A stretch of DNA of 64,000 bases from Simiduia agarivorans SA1 = DSM 21679 (GCF_000305785.2 NC_018868.3:930001-994000), one strand, 5' to 3'. Numbered from the stretch's first letter, positions 8,128-17,578 are shown. Translations and numbers: made by a program. The notes: generated by a model from the letters alone, not told the origin.

Positions 8128-9003
8128 TTACTCGGTGAGATTATCCCGTAAGCGAATCAAGCGGTCGGGGTAGTCGGTGATAATGCCGTCAACCCCCATC
8201 GCCATCAGCTCACGCATATCGTCCAGACTGTTGATCGTCCAAATATGCACCTTCACACCGCGCGCTTGCATTGCCGAAAGAAACGAATCAGTCACAATCG
8301 TAATGCTACCGCTGGTCATGGGCAGCTGTAGCGCCACACCGGGTAAATCATAAAGATGTGACAAGCCGATTTTTTCCAACAACACCAACCGGGTCACTTC
8401 GCCCTGAGACATGGACGTGGCCACCTCAGGACAGGCACTGCGGAAAGCCTCGAGCGGCTCGGTAAAAAAAGACCCCACTAACACCTGGTTTTGCAGGCCG
8501 CGCTCGCGCACTAATTGGCATAAGGCGGTATGAATCGGCGGCTCTGGCTGTTTGATTTCAATTATATAATGGGCATCGGGCAGTGCATCGAAGACTGCAG
8601 ACAGTGCTGGAATACGAATACCTTGCCCTGCCAAGGGGCTGTTTTTTTCCCGCAAAAAGCCGTGCGCTGCATCGAGCGCCTGTAACTGGGCAAAATCCAT
8701 TTCACGGATCAGCCCCGAACCATTGGTCATATCGTCCACTGTGTCATCGTGGCTCAGCACTAAAACACCGTCGCGGGTGGCGTGGATATCGATTTCGATA
8801 ATATCTGCGCCCACCCGATTGGCCATGAGCGCCGCTTCCAGCGTATTTTTAGGCTGTAATCCTTGCCCGGCACCGTGGGCGATCACCTCAAAACCGCGCC
8901 CCTCAAAATAAGCATGAGACTTTTGCGTCGGCGCAATACCCCAGCGCAAACCGGCATAGACCAGTGCGAGTGCCATCAGGATGTAAATGGAAATTCTGGC
9001 CAT
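8128..9003 (-). CDS. Glycerophosphodiester phosphodiesterase, membrane-anchored or exported
   Basis: This 291-residue GDPD-family TIM barrel has a hydrophobic N-terminus (IYILMALALVYAGL), indicating a membrane anchor or signal sequence. Family residues are visible: catalytic His43 (IAHGAG) and His85 (VLSHDD), metal ligands Glu70 and Asp72 (IEIDIHATRDG), and the closing GVDGIITDYPDRL. The usual AHRG motif reads AHGA, so the common arginine after the first histidine is replaced by glycine, which may alter phosphate binding. It should hydrolyse glycerophosphodiesters to glycerol-3-phosphate and an alcohol. It follows the NagX gene by 54 bases on the same strand, so it may be the last gene of the GlcNAc operon. 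The start has a good GGGGCAGG ribosome-binding site. Confidence 0.87.
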   Translation of the reverse strand: MARISIYILMALALVYAGLRWGIAPTQKSHAYFEGRGFEVIAHGAGQGLQPKNTLEAALMANRVGADIIEIDIHATRDGVLVLSHDDTVDDMTNGSGLIREMDFAQLQALDAAHGFLREKNSPLAGQGIRIPALSAVFDALPDAHYIIEIKQPEPPIHTALCQLVRERGLQNQVLVGSFFTEPLEAFRSACPEVATSMSQGEVTRLVLLEKIGLSHLYDLPGVALQLPMTSGSITIVTDSFLSAMQARGVKVHIWTINSLDDMRELMAMGVDGIITDYPDRLIRLRDNLTE

Positions 9004-9057
9004 GTGCCTGCCCCTTATCGAGAAGGCGACATGCTAACACTGCCAGACTGCGGGGCT

Positions 9058-10128
9058 CTAGAGTTTTATAAAAATCTGTCGACGGGCGAGATACGCGGCA
9101 ATCAACCAGAGCACCGCAAGATGACAGAGCGCAAATGCCAGCGATGCGGCCTTGGGTTCTAGTACGTGAGCAAAGACACCGAACAGCGTCTCATAAAGGG
9201 TCCCCTCCTGGGTTGGGAATAGCTGGTAACTACGCACCCACAACCAGGACAACACATAAATGAATAGCGGGTTCTGCCCCAGGCTGACCAGCGGCCGCTG
9301 GATAGCAGCACCCAATCGCCACTGCTCCATCAACAGCATCAGTGCCAGCGTCCAGCAAGCCAGGCCCGCCGTCAGCAATACAAAGCCCGGTGTCCACAAG
9401 GATTTATTGATTGGCAACGCCAGCGCATAGGTCATCAACAAGACAACCCCACCTGCACCCCATAACCCGAACTGCAAATACCGTAGCTGGCGCCCGGAGC
9501 GCAACCAACGGGCGGTTTCAAATCCGGCCAACACGGTGGCCACGGAGGGCCAGGTGCTGAGTAATCCCTCGGGATCAAACGCCAGCCCTTTACCCGCCCA
9601 CAGGTGGGACTCGCCAAACACCCAAAGATCCACCTGCCGGACCAGATTATGCTCCAGACTGTAGGGTTCGTGAGATAGCCACAGCAAGACCTGATAACTG
9701 GCCAGAATCGCGCCAATGCAAACAAGATTAAAGCGCGCCGGAACAAACACAACCAACAGCGCCGCAACCCCAAACGCGAGTCCAATCCGTTGCAACACAC
9801 CGGGCAAGCGTAGCTCATGAAGGGAAACAATAAATGGGTAGTATTCCAGCAATACACCCAACACTATCAACAGCAGGCTGCGACGAATAATTTTACGTAG
9901 CTGATCTGCACGCGTGAGTGACGCCATACCTTTCTGGGAAAAGTACAGCGATGCACCCACAATAAATAGAAAAAACGGAAACACCAGATCGGTAAATGTC
10001 CATCCCATCCAGTCTGCGTGCAACAATGGACCATACACATGAGCCCAGGATCCGGGCGTGTTCACCACAATCATCAATGCCAGCGTCAGACCACGCAGGG
10101 CATCCAATGCAATATAACGCTGTTTCAA
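9058..10128 (-). CDS. nagX: NagX-like membrane acyltransferase (DUF1624/DUF5009, HGSNAT-related)
   Basis: This polytopic membrane protein has about 10 hydrophobic segments. It opens with RYIALDALRGLTLALMIVVN and continues with DLVFPFFLFIVGASLYFS, both typical of the family related to heparan-alpha-glucosaminide N-acetyltransferase. Homologues called NagX occur in the GlcNAc operons of Shewanella and Xanthomonas relatives. A role in inner-membrane handling of amino sugars is assumed for them but not proven. I prefer the TTG at 10128, preceded by GGGGTG, since family members begin just before RYLALD; a TTG at 10161 would add 11 residues. It lies between the transporter and GDPD genes in the operon. 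Confidence 0.82.
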   Translation of the reverse strand: MKQRYIALDALRGLTLALMIVVNTPGSWAHVYGPLLHADWMGWTFTDLVFPFFLFIVGASLYFSQKGMASLTRADQLRKIIRRSLLLIVLGVLLEYYPFIVSLHELRLPGVLQRIGLAFGVAALLVVFVPARFNLVCIGAILASYQVLLWLSHEPYSLEHNLVRQVDLWVFGESHLWAGKGLAFDPEGLLSTWPSVATVLAGFETARWLRSGRQLRYLQFGLWGAGGVVLLMTYALALPINKSLWTPGFVLLTAGLACWTLALMLLMEQWRLGAAIQRPLVSLGQNPLFIYVLSWLWVRSYQLFPTQEGTLYETLFGVFAHVLEPKAASLAFALCHLAVLWLIAAYLARRQIFIKL

Positions 10129-10197
10129 CTCACACCCCGGAGGCGCACCCACACGCGACAAGATCTGTGCGTGTGGTAGCAGAATAAAGAAAAACGA

Positions 10198-11544
10198 CTA
10201 CTTGCCCCAGCTGCGAAGCTTGTGACCCCAGAGTGCGTAATAGAAAATAAAGGCATAACACGGAAGCATTATCCAATAGGCGTGTTGGCTGCTACCACCT
10301 TCTGCCAAAGCGCCGTAAACGAGTGGAATGATGGCGCCACCGGCGATACCCATGATCAGCAATGCTGAACCGATGCCGGTATATTTGCCCAGACCCTCTA
10401 GCGCAAGCGGCCATACTGTCGGCCAAACCATGGCATTTGCCAACCCTAATAACGCAAGAAACAATACCGTGTTGGGTACAGGGTCAATAGAAAATTCAAA
10501 CCAGAATATTTTTATATTGATCCACCCATACAATACTTCACTCAGCAGCTCCGACTCGCGCGATGCAGTCATTACTCCCACAGTGAAGAGCGCACCCAGG
10601 ATTGCACTTAGCAGCAGTGCGCGGTCCTGCGAAATAAACCTGGGAATAAGCACCACACCAAGCGCGTAGCCGATCACCATAAAGCTCATGGTGTAAGATG
10701 TCAGCGATCCAAAGTTAGATAAGCCCAGCCCCTGACCGTACATACCGATCGTATCGCCAGCGATCACCTCAACGCCAACATAAACAAACAGCGCAACCGC
10801 CCCCAAAATAACCTGCGGAAAGCCCAATATACCAAATTTATCAACAGCCCCATCATTGCCAGACTCTTCCTCTAAATCCGCCAACGGACTGAGATGAATA
10901 AATAGTGCAAGAATTACCAGCGCAGCAGTCATATAAAGATAGGGCGTTACCAGCCGCCCGGATAACTCACTTAAACGCGCTGTCCGCTCAGATTCGGACA
11001 GAGCCGCCAGAACAGTGCTGTCAAATTGATCCATTCCAGTCAGAATCCAGGTTGCAAAGACAGCCGGCACAACAATACCCGCCGCCTTATTCACTAATCC
11101 CATAATAGAAATACGCATCGCCGCACTTTCACGTGGTCCAATGCATACAATGTAAGGATTGGATGCAGTCTGCAATAACGTCAAACCACTTCCCAGCGCG
11201 GCAAGAGCAACCAGAAACATAAAATACTCGGTGCTTATCGCTGCGGGAATAAACAGCAGTGCACCGATGGTCATGACCACCAACCCGTACACCATGCCTT
11301 TTTTATAGCCCGTTTTTCGCAGTATCCATGCCGACGGCAACGCCATTAATGTATAGGCGATATAGAACGCAAAAGTAACGAACATCGCCTGGAACTCATT
11401 GAGCTCACAAACAATTTTTAAAAACGGAATAAGAGATCCATTCAACCAAGTCACAAATCCGAACATGAAAAACAAGGCGCCGATAATTATCATCGCCTCA
11501 ATTGTTTTCGACCGAGAATGTGACACTGCAACTGTGCTGCTCAT
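10198..11544 (-). CDS. nagP: NagP-type N-acetylglucosamine permease (MFS, FucP/FHS family)
   Basis: The 448-residue protein has about 12 transmembrane segments and the sugar-H+ symporter sequence characteristic of the FucP/NagP group: GALFFMFGFVTWLNGSLIPF, then FYIAYTLMALPSAWILRKTGYKKG and LQTASNPYIVCIGPRESAAMR. It should import GlcNAc, or GlcNAc released from chitobiose, across the inner membrane. Placement between a hexosaminidase and NagX genes, and downstream of a GlcNAc kinase, supports this substrate. Uptake by a permease plus a kinase, rather than a PTS, matches this locus. The ATG at 11544 is chosen over a TTG four codons upstream; neither has a strong ribosome-binding site. Confidence 0.9.
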   Translation of the reverse strand: MSSTVAVSHSRSKTIEAMIIIGALFFMFGFVTWLNGSLIPFLKIVCELNEFQAMFVTFAFYIAYTLMALPSAWILRKTGYKKGMVYGLVVMTIGALLFIPAAISTEYFMFLVALAALGSGLTLLQTASNPYIVCIGPRESAAMRISIMGLVNKAAGIVVPAVFATWILTGMDQFDSTVLAALSESERTARLSELSGRLVTPYLYMTAALVILALFIHLSPLADLEEESGNDGAVDKFGILGFPQVILGAVALFVYVGVEVIAGDTIGMYGQGLGLSNFGSLTSYTMSFMVIGYALGVVLIPRFISQDRALLLSAILGALFTVGVMTASRESELLSEVLYGWINIKIFWFEFSIDPVPNTVLFLALLGLANAMVWPTVWPLALEGLGKYTGIGSALLIMGIAGGAIIPLVYGALAEGGSSQHAYWIMLPCYAFIFYYALWGHKLRSWGK

Positions 11545-11565
11545 ACGAATTACCAATGATTGTTA

Positions 11566-13938
11566 TTATTTAACGATTATTTCATCAAAATACAAAGTAA
11601 CGGGCACCGGGGCGCGATGCTCGGTTGAGTACCGCTGCGCACCGTTTTCTGCAGTTACACGCACATAGCGGGCTGCCTGAGTATTAAATGTTACGGTCGC
11701 AGAAAGTGACTCTGCAGCCAGCTTGGCCTGACCCAACTCGCCCACCTTCTGCCACACGTCACCCGCTTCACTCAGCTCAACGGTTAACTTAGTCGGCGCA
11801 TAAAAATGACGGAATCGTCCTGCGTTAAATCCGATATTGACCAGACTCAGCTGTTTGACCTGCAGTAAATCCAACTCGGCGACCAACCCGCCCTCATTAA
11901 AGGTGGCCCAATCATCCAGCTGGAATATCTGGTCGCGCGATAACACACCATCGACCAAGGTCTGCTCAGGCTGCTTGTTCCAGGCCCGGTCAGCGTCAGT
12001 ACTCAACACAACCTTGGCGCCCCGAGCCAGATGATCCACCAGGGTGATACGCCGTTCATTAAACAGCCGGCCGGTTTGCGGGTCTTGCGCTTTTGCCCTA
12101 AGCAGACCGGCTTTCACCCGAATGGGTTCACGGTATACAGGGCTATTGATGCCAGGCAGGCTGCCATCGGTAGTGTAGCGGATCACCGCATCGGGCATAT
12201 CGCTGTCGAGACGGACCAGAAAGCCGTCTGGTACCGATTCAATCTGCGCATTGACCGCATAGACACTGGTCGCGTAGTTGAGACCAGCCGCCTCAAAACG
12301 ATCAAACATTTTGGGCAGCCGGCGGGCAAAATCCGGCCAGGATTTTTGCGATGCATCGGTCCACACTACTTCGGCCAGCGCACTCATGCGAGGCAGTACC
12401 ATGTACTGGGCTTTGGCAGGTGTTCTGACGTATTCGGTCCACAAATGCCCCTGTGCACCCAAAATACGTTTGGCCGCCGGGTCCTGTGCGAGCTCTTCCG
12501 GAATCACGCTAAAGCTATAGGTTTCGCTCACAGGCGTCAGGCCATGAATGGCGAGCGGCTCATCGATTGAGCGGGACTGGTAGTGATCAAAGTACAAATG
12601 CGACCCGGGTGCCATAATGGCATCGTGCCCTTCTCTGGCCGCATGGATAGCGCCTTCAATGCCACGCCAGGAGGTAATGGTGGCAGACGGATTAACGTCG
12701 CCTTCAAGGATTTCATCCCACCCAATGATTTGCTTTCCGAGCTTGTTAATGCTGGCTTCAACCCGCTTGATTATATAGCCCTGTAAAGCCATGTAGTCCT
12801 TCAGGCCCTCGCGCTCCATCAGCGCATTGCAGCTATCACAACTCTGCCACTGTTCGGTTTTAACCTCATCGCCACCTACGTGAATATAAGGTGAAGGAAA
12901 AAGCCCGGCCACTTCAGCAAAGACCTGATCCAGAAATGCAAACGTCGTTTCAGTGGGACAAAGCACTTCAGGAAATACGCCAAAGTTACTTTGTACGTCG
13001 GCCATTTCACCAGTACAGCCAAACTCCGGATAAGCCGCCAATATGGCTGAGGCGTGACCGGGAATATCAATTTCCGGGATGATGGTAACCTGACGAGCCT
13101 GCGCATAAGCAACCAGCTCGCGAATCTGGGCCTGCGTATAAAAACCACCCAGCGATTGATTGTCATAAAGCCCGTCGCGATCATAGGTGTGGCCGACCAC
13201 CGTTGCCGTGCGCCAGGCGCCGATGCTGGTCAATTTTGGAAACGCTTTGATCTCAATGCGCCAGCCCTGATCATCGGTCAGATGCCAATGCAGGTAGTTC
13301 AGCTTATGCAGTGCGAGCAAATCAATATACTGACGAATGAATTCAACAGGGAAAAAGGTCCGGCTCACATCCAGATGCATACCCCGGTACGAAAAGGCGG
13401 GCTCATCCTGAATCTCCAGCACCGGCACCAACCATTGGGATCGATTAATCGGGGCATTGATTTCAATATCAGCGGGCATCAACTGGCGCAGGCTTTGAAC
13501 GCCCCAAAACAGACCGGCCTTGGACGCGGCACTGATTCGGATTTCTGACAGGGAAACGGACAGTTTATAAGCCTCGCCGTTAGCTGACCCCACATCCGCG
13601 AGCTCCAGCCGGATCACATTTTGGGTCTCAGAGGCATCTGCCAGGGGAAATGTGTAGCCTGTTGCGGGACTGAACTGCTGACGCAGATAGTCTGCCAGAT
13701 CCTGAACATCGGGGTGAGCAACCAGGCGGGTGCCGGCATTGATCGCAAATGCCCCCTGCCCCCGAATCATTTCCCGCGGCTTGGGAATGATCGCAGCACT
13801 CACGCTCTCTTCAGCCAACAGAAAATCACTGTCGAGTTTCTGCTTAACAGCGGCTGGTTTCGTTGCGGTGTTATCTCCGCCGCAGCCTGCGAGCATCAAC
13901 ACCAGTGCAATAGCCGTCAACAACGTTCGATTGATCAC
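11566..13938 (-). CDS. GH20 beta-N-acetylhexosaminidase, lipoprotein
   Basis: The 790-residue exported lipoprotein has lipobox LAGC with Cys19. A GH20 N-terminal domain (IIPKPREMIRGQGAFAI) is followed by the catalytic barrel: GMHLDVSRTFFPVEFI, LHWHLTDDQGWRIEI and the catalytic pair Asp357-Glu358 in HVGGDEV. After the barrel (GAQGHLWTEYV, SALAEVVWT) come a chitobiase-type C-terminal domain (VIRYTTDGSLP) and a discoidin-like beta domain. It cleaves terminal GlcNAc from chitooligosaccharides in the periplasm or at the outer membrane. The start is GTG with an AAGGG site 7-9 bases upstream. It lies 20 bases after the kinase gene and 21 before the transporter gene, in one operon. Confidence 0.94.
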   Translation of the reverse strand: MINRTLLTAIALVLMLAGCGGDNTATKPAAVKQKLDSDFLLAEESVSAAIIPKPREMIRGQGAFAINAGTRLVAHPDVQDLADYLRQQFSPATGYTFPLADASETQNVIRLELADVGSANGEAYKLSVSLSEIRISAASKAGLFWGVQSLRQLMPADIEINAPINRSQWLVPVLEIQDEPAFSYRGMHLDVSRTFFPVEFIRQYIDLLALHKLNYLHWHLTDDQGWRIEIKAFPKLTSIGAWRTATVVGHTYDRDGLYDNQSLGGFYTQAQIRELVAYAQARQVTIIPEIDIPGHASAILAAYPEFGCTGEMADVQSNFGVFPEVLCPTETTFAFLDQVFAEVAGLFPSPYIHVGGDEVKTEQWQSCDSCNALMEREGLKDYMALQGYIIKRVEASINKLGKQIIGWDEILEGDVNPSATITSWRGIEGAIHAAREGHDAIMAPGSHLYFDHYQSRSIDEPLAIHGLTPVSETYSFSVIPEELAQDPAAKRILGAQGHLWTEYVRTPAKAQYMVLPRMSALAEVVWTDASQKSWPDFARRLPKMFDRFEAAGLNYATSVYAVNAQIESVPDGFLVRLDSDMPDAVIRYTTDGSLPGINSPVYREPIRVKAGLLRAKAQDPQTGRLFNERRITLVDHLARGAKVVLSTDADRAWNKQPEQTLVDGVLSRDQIFQLDDWATFNEGGLVAELDLLQVKQLSLVNIGFNAGRFRHFYAPTKLTVELSEAGDVWQKVGELGQAKLAAESLSATVTFNTQAARYVRVTAENGAQRYSTEHRAPVPVTLYFDEIIVK

Positions 13939-13958
13939 GAATAACCCTTATTTTGTTT

Positions 13959-14864
13959 TTAAGCCGTTTTTTCAAGCAGCGCCAGCTGCTTACGTGCAAA
14001 CAGAAATGCGCCCATTTCCGGGGCGGCAATCGCCGGTTGAACCGACGCAAGAATGGCTTCGGGCATCCACGCCTGCAGCGGGCCGGCAACACCACCAATC
14101 ATACTCAGCCTGCCTGGCTTAAGCGCCAGCAACTTTTCTGCCACCGCAGCAAGGTAATCGGCACCATCCTGAACCAACGCAAGACTCGTGGGATCTCCGG
14201 CTTGCGCCAGTTCAATCACGATGGGCGCGAGTCGCGCATAATCCCTTGAGGTCGCACCCGCCATACGGCTGACCATATCGATACCTTGTGCATCCAGTGC
14301 AGTCTCAATGCGGTGTTTGAGAGGGCCGGCTGGCGCAAGACCATCGGATGCCATGAGTGCATGCTTCAATGCTTCCAGTCCGAGCCAGGCGCCACTGCCT
14401 TTATCACCGAACGGAAATCCATGCGCACCAACAATCAGACTCTTGTTGCCCGTATGTGCATAGCCACAGCTGCCCGTACCTGAAATGATCACGGCGCCGT
14501 CTTCACCGTTATGAGCACCCAGACAAGCTATATGTAAGTCAGTGGTTAGGTGGAACTGGCCGAAAGGGTGCACCCACTGCTCGACTACCTGATACAACTC
14601 GGGAAGATTGACCCCCGCGAGTCCCGCGCCAGCCACCAGTCGGGGCAGCTGGTCAACGTCTAAACCAGCATCTTCCAATGCCAGCTCTGCGGCCAATTTG
14701 ATCGAGGTAAATGTCTGTTCCACGCCATGCAGAGGGTTGGCGGGCCCGGCGACACCTTCACCCAGAACCTGCCCTTGCTGACTCAACAATATGGCCTTGG
14801 TTTTACTACCTCCACCGTCAATGCCAAGGTACAGCTGACCTTCTCCTATTGGCATTTTCCCCAT
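13959..14864 (-). CDS. nagK: N-acetylglucosamine kinase, BadF/BadG family
   Basis: The 301-residue ASKHA-fold kinase has the phosphate-1 motif LGIDGGGSKTKAILL at the N-terminus. GTGSCGYA supplies the phosphate-2 region, and GDKGSGAWLGLEAL and the late GGVAGPL provide further family signatures of BadF/BadG-type GlcNAc kinases. It should phosphorylate cytoplasmic GlcNAc to GlcNAc-6-P. It is the first gene of the operon running kinase, hexosaminidase, permease, NagX and possibly GDPD. The ATG at 14864 has a GAGGTG ribosome-binding site. Two regulator palindromes upstream bracket its promoter. The downstream enzymes NagA and NagB are not in the window. Confidence 0.88.
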   Translation of the reverse strand: MGKMPIGEGQLYLGIDGGGSKTKAILLSQQGQVLGEGVAGPANPLHGVEQTFTSIKLAAELALEDAGLDVDQLPRLVAGAGLAGVNLPELYQVVEQWVHPFGQFHLTTDLHIACLGAHNGEDGAVIISGTGSCGYAHTGNKSLIVGAHGFPFGDKGSGAWLGLEALKHALMASDGLAPAGPLKHRIETALDAQGIDMVSRMAGATSRDYARLAPIVIELAQAGDPTSLALVQDGADYLAAVAEKLLALKPGRLSMIGGVAGPLQAWMPEAILASVQPAIAAPEMGAFLFARKQLALLEKTA

Positions 14865-15071
14865 TATTCACCTCGGCCCATTTCACTTTATTCTGTTTGG
14901 GAAGCGTATGCTTCAACCCTGTAAAGCCTCAATCGCAGCGGGAAAAAGAAGGGTTGGGACTGACAGGACACCAACCCGCAAGAGAGCATAGCTACGAGAG
15001 GAAAGAGCCAGAACCATGGAGCGGTTGCGGTGCACCATGGCTTTGGACCTCACATTGCCAATACCATGACT

Positions 15072-15083
15072 GACAACGTTGTC
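15072..15083. promoter_or_regulatory. NagR-type operator copy 1
   Basis: This is a perfect GACAACGTTGTC palindrome of the LacI-family type, lying just downstream of the -10 element of the kinase operon promoter. Binding here would block transcription initiation or clearance. Confidence 0.8.
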
Positions 15084-15085
15084 TA

Positions 15086-15114
15086 ACAGTAAGCAATTGG
15101 GACAACGTTGTCAA
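15086..15114 (-). promoter_or_regulatory. Promoter of the GlcNAc operon
   Basis: On the minus strand TTGACA (15109-15114) and TACTGT (15086-15091) are separated by 17 bases. The -35 is part of operator copy 2 and the -10 directly precedes operator copy 1. Transcription would run into the GlcNAc kinase gene. Confidence 0.6.
15101..15112. promoter_or_regulatory. NagR-type operator copy 2
   Basis: This perfect GACAACGTTGTC palindrome overlaps the minus-strand -35 hexamer of the GlcNAc operon. Its centre is 29 bp from copy 1. Confidence 0.8.
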
Positions 15115-15165
15115 GCCTTTTAGCGTAATCTGTTTTTCGGCAGAAATAAGGCGCAGTTTTCGTTT

Positions 15166-15177
15166 GACAACGTTGCC
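15166..15177. promoter_or_regulatory. NagR-type operator copy 3 over a plus-strand promoter
   Basis: GACAACGTTGCC differs from the palindrome by one base. It overlaps a plus-strand TTGACA at 15164-15169, with a weak -10 candidate TTTAGT at 15186-15191, and would control the DUF6445 gene starting at 15234. Confidence 0.65.
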
Positions 15178-15233
15178 ATTATTTCTTTAGTTTACTGTTT
15201 ACCTGAACAAATAGCACCCATACCGCAGCAGCC

Positions 15234-15941
15234 ATGTCCGGACTTTTCAGCGTTAACAAACATTGCACCATCCACACAATTCCCTTGGCTGATAGCAAAC
15301 TGATATGTATCGATGACTTTCTTGCAGATCCTGATACGCTGGTTGCATACGCCAAAACCCAACCCTTTACACCCTACCCCGGCGTGAGGGAGCGCAAGGG
15401 TTATCCTGGTGTGCGTGCGAAAGCACCAGATGATTACTCCTACAATATGACAACGTTTGTAGAGCCGTTGATAAAATCAACCTTTGATGTGCCGGCACAT
15501 CTCGACATACGCAAAAGCATCTGTGCCATGTCACTGTTGACCATCCCGGGTGAACTTTTAGGCCCGCTGCAGCGCACGCCACATTTTGACTCAAGTACAC
15601 CGCATCATATTGCCGCAGTACTGTATTTATGTGGTCCTGAGCACGGCGGAACCGCTTTCTATCGTCACAAAGCTACCGGACTGTCCCGGATTACCGAATC
15701 GGATGTAGACAACTATCTCGACCGTTATTACCAAGAAATCAATCAGAATAAGCCTTCCAATGCGTATTTTTCGGACGAAAATCAATTTTTTCAGATTTTT
15801 CACAAGGTAGATGCCAAATTCAATCGGCTGGTGCTTTATCGTGGCTCCCACCTTCATAGCGCCTACATCAATTCAAACGACAGCATTTGCGACGATCCGG
15901 ACACAGGCCGGCTCACAGTCAACACTTTTTTCGATTTTTAA
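15234..15941 (+). CDS. DUF6445 family protein, possible 2OG-Fe(II)-type dioxygenase fold
   Basis: I recognise this 235-residue soluble protein as DUF6445-like; its function is not established. The spacing of His117-x-Asp119 (TPHFDSST), a later histidine pair in GSHLHS (206-208) and Arg226 before the terminal strand NTFFDF resembles the HxD...H...R metal and 2-oxoglutarate ligand pattern. That reading is inference. Relatives occur beside TonB-dependent receptors and tryptophan-halogenase-like genes in carbohydrate-utilisation loci, as here. Its promoter contains operator copy 3, linking it to GlcNAc control. It overlaps the convergent halogenase gene by 4 bases. The start lacks a clear ribosome-binding site. 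Confidence 0.65.
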   Translation: MSGLFSVNKHCTIHTIPLADSKLICIDDFLADPDTLVAYAKTQPFTPYPGVRERKGYPGVRAKAPDDYSYNMTTFVEPLIKSTFDVPAHLDIRKSICAMSLLTIPGELLGPLQRTPHFDSSTPHHIAAVLYLCGPEHGGTAFYRHKATGLSRITESDVDNYLDRYYQEINQNKPSNAYFSDENQFFQIFHKVDAKFNRLVLYRGSHLHSAYINSNDSICDDPDTGRLTVNTFFDF

Positions 15942-17455
15942 TATTGACCTTTCGCGTGCGCTGCAGCATAGGCCGCATTAAACCGGTTTAGCCACTCCCT
16001 GTGCGCTAGTAACTGGCTGATCCACTGACCTGCCTGGGATTGATGTGCCACCAATTGCTGCCTCAAAAACTCCTCTTCGTAGGGTGTGGACGTTTTCAGG
16101 TTAGTGGGGTATTTCATGCCGTAAAGCACGTACAGGTAATTATCCACGTCAAACAAATCGAAACGACTGAAAAAATCGGATTTCAACGGTGTTCTGGAAC
16201 GCCAAATCGAAAGCCTCTCGGCCAGCGTGTCAGACATGGCTGACGGTGCTGTCACAGCGCGCCAAAAATCTGTATCACGCCGATCAGATATACAATAGTG
16301 CAGCTGAACGAAATCAATTATTCGCTCCCACACGTATCGGACGACCCGGTTACAATATTGAGCAGCAGCGTTCATACCATCAGCACCGAAATGGATATTC
16401 CTGGCCAGCAGTTCTGCTGAAAAATCGGTAACCAGGATAGATGTGGCTTCCAATGGTTCAACAAAGCCCTGGGATAATCCCAGCGACGCACAGTTTTTTG
16501 ACCAGAATGCGTTCCTGTAGCCAATACGCATCGGAAGCATGCGATACGTCAGGTCTTCAGGCACCACCTGACAATAGTTCGCCAACGCCACAACCGCCTG
16601 GTCACGATCAATAGACTGACTTGAATAGACAAAACCCACCCCACGACGGCTTTGCAATGGAATATCCCATAACCATCCTGCTTCATGCGCCTTAGCCAAT
16701 GTGAAACAAGGGATATGCTCAGGCGTGGCGAGCTGCTGTGTGGCCAATACCGTATCAGTTTGGATCCTGCTGGACTGGTCCATAAAAGGGATCGAAAGCG
16801 CCCCCCCCAATAGCAGAGCACTGAAACCTGAACAGTCAACAAAAAAATCGGCTGTAAACACCTTGCCGTCAGCAGCCACCAGGGATTCGATCTCACCAGA
16901 GTGACTGAGCCGGACTTCCCTGACGGTTGCAGTGTGTCGTTTTACACCCAGCCGGCTAACCGCATTGTCAGCCAACAACTCACCAAATTTCTTTGCATCA
17001 AAATGGTAGGCGTAATCAACTACGCCCTCATACTCGGACGAAGATATTAATTTAGGGGATCGGCCAGACTCCATCAAAGGCGCAGCAGCGCTGACAGAAT
17101 CAAAACGCACATCCGGTTGACTCAATAGGCAACTGGTGGCGTCATAGCCGTTGGGAAAGGGGGACGCAAATGGATGGAAATAACTGCTGTCAGTGCCTGA
17201 CATCCAGCCGTCAAACCGGATACCTTGCTTAAATGTCACATCACAACGCGCAAGCAGCTCTGATTCAGGAATGCCAAATTTTTTCAGCGAACGGCGAATG
17301 TGAGGTACAGTACCCTCACCCACGCCGATAATTCCGATCTCATCGGATTCAATCAACATGATCTCAACCGGCTCGCCCCGCAGCTCTACCGCCAGATGGT
17401 TTGCAGCAAGCCAACCTGCCGTACCCCCGCCAACTATGATGATGCGTTTTGTCAT
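15938..17455 (-). CDS. Flavin-dependent tryptophan-halogenase family protein
   Basis: The 505-residue protein carries the family hallmarks. The FAD motif GGGTAGWLAA is at residues 9-18 and VGEGTVPHIR near 45. The lysine that channels hypohalous acid is Lys76 in VTFKQGIRF, and the WxWxIP motif is WLWDIP at 261-266. GFVEPLEATSI contains the conserved glutamate. On sequence all key residues are present, so activity is plausible, but the substrate is unknown; relatives in carbohydrate loci are common and uncharacterised. A reductase partner is not evident. The ATG at 17455 follows GGGGGGAG closely. A terminator separates it from the TonB receptor upstream, so it needs read-through or its own promoter. 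Confidence 0.87.
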   Translation of the reverse strand: MTKRIIIVGGGTAGWLAANHLAVELRGEPVEIMLIESDEIGIIGVGEGTVPHIRRSLKKFGIPESELLARCDVTFKQGIRFDGWMSGTDSSYFHPFASPFPNGYDATSCLLSQPDVRFDSVSAAAPLMESGRSPKLISSSEYEGVVDYAYHFDAKKFGELLADNAVSRLGVKRHTATVREVRLSHSGEIESLVAADGKVFTADFFVDCSGFSALLLGGALSIPFMDQSSRIQTDTVLATQQLATPEHIPCFTLAKAHEAGWLWDIPLQSRRGVGFVYSSQSIDRDQAVVALANYCQVVPEDLTYRMLPMRIGYRNAFWSKNCASLGLSQGFVEPLEATSILVTDFSAELLARNIHFGADGMNAAAQYCNRVVRYVWERIIDFVQLHYCISDRRDTDFWRAVTAPSAMSDTLAERLSIWRSRTPLKSDFFSRFDLFDVDNYLYVLYGMKYPTNLKTSTPYEEEFLRQQLVAHQSQAGQWISQLLAHREWLNRFNAAYAAAHAKGQY

Positions 17456-17527
17456 GGCTCCCCCCTTAATCGCTGAGCATGCACACAGATTGTTCGAACT
17501 AACGGACCGGATGAAAAACTATCAGCT

Positions 17528-17560
17528 AAAAAAAAGCCCAGTATACACTGGGCTTTTTTG
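17528..17560. terminator. Bidirectional terminator after the TonB receptor gene
   Basis: The stem GCCCAGT (17536-17542) pairs with ACTGGGC (17547-17553) around an ATAC loop and is flanked by A- and T-runs on both sides. It lies 19 bases downstream of the receptor stop codon. A second small repeat, TGACTAA...TTAGTCA (17559-17578), sits between stop and terminator. Confidence 0.85.
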
Positions 17561-17578
17561 ACTAATAATGTTTAGTCA

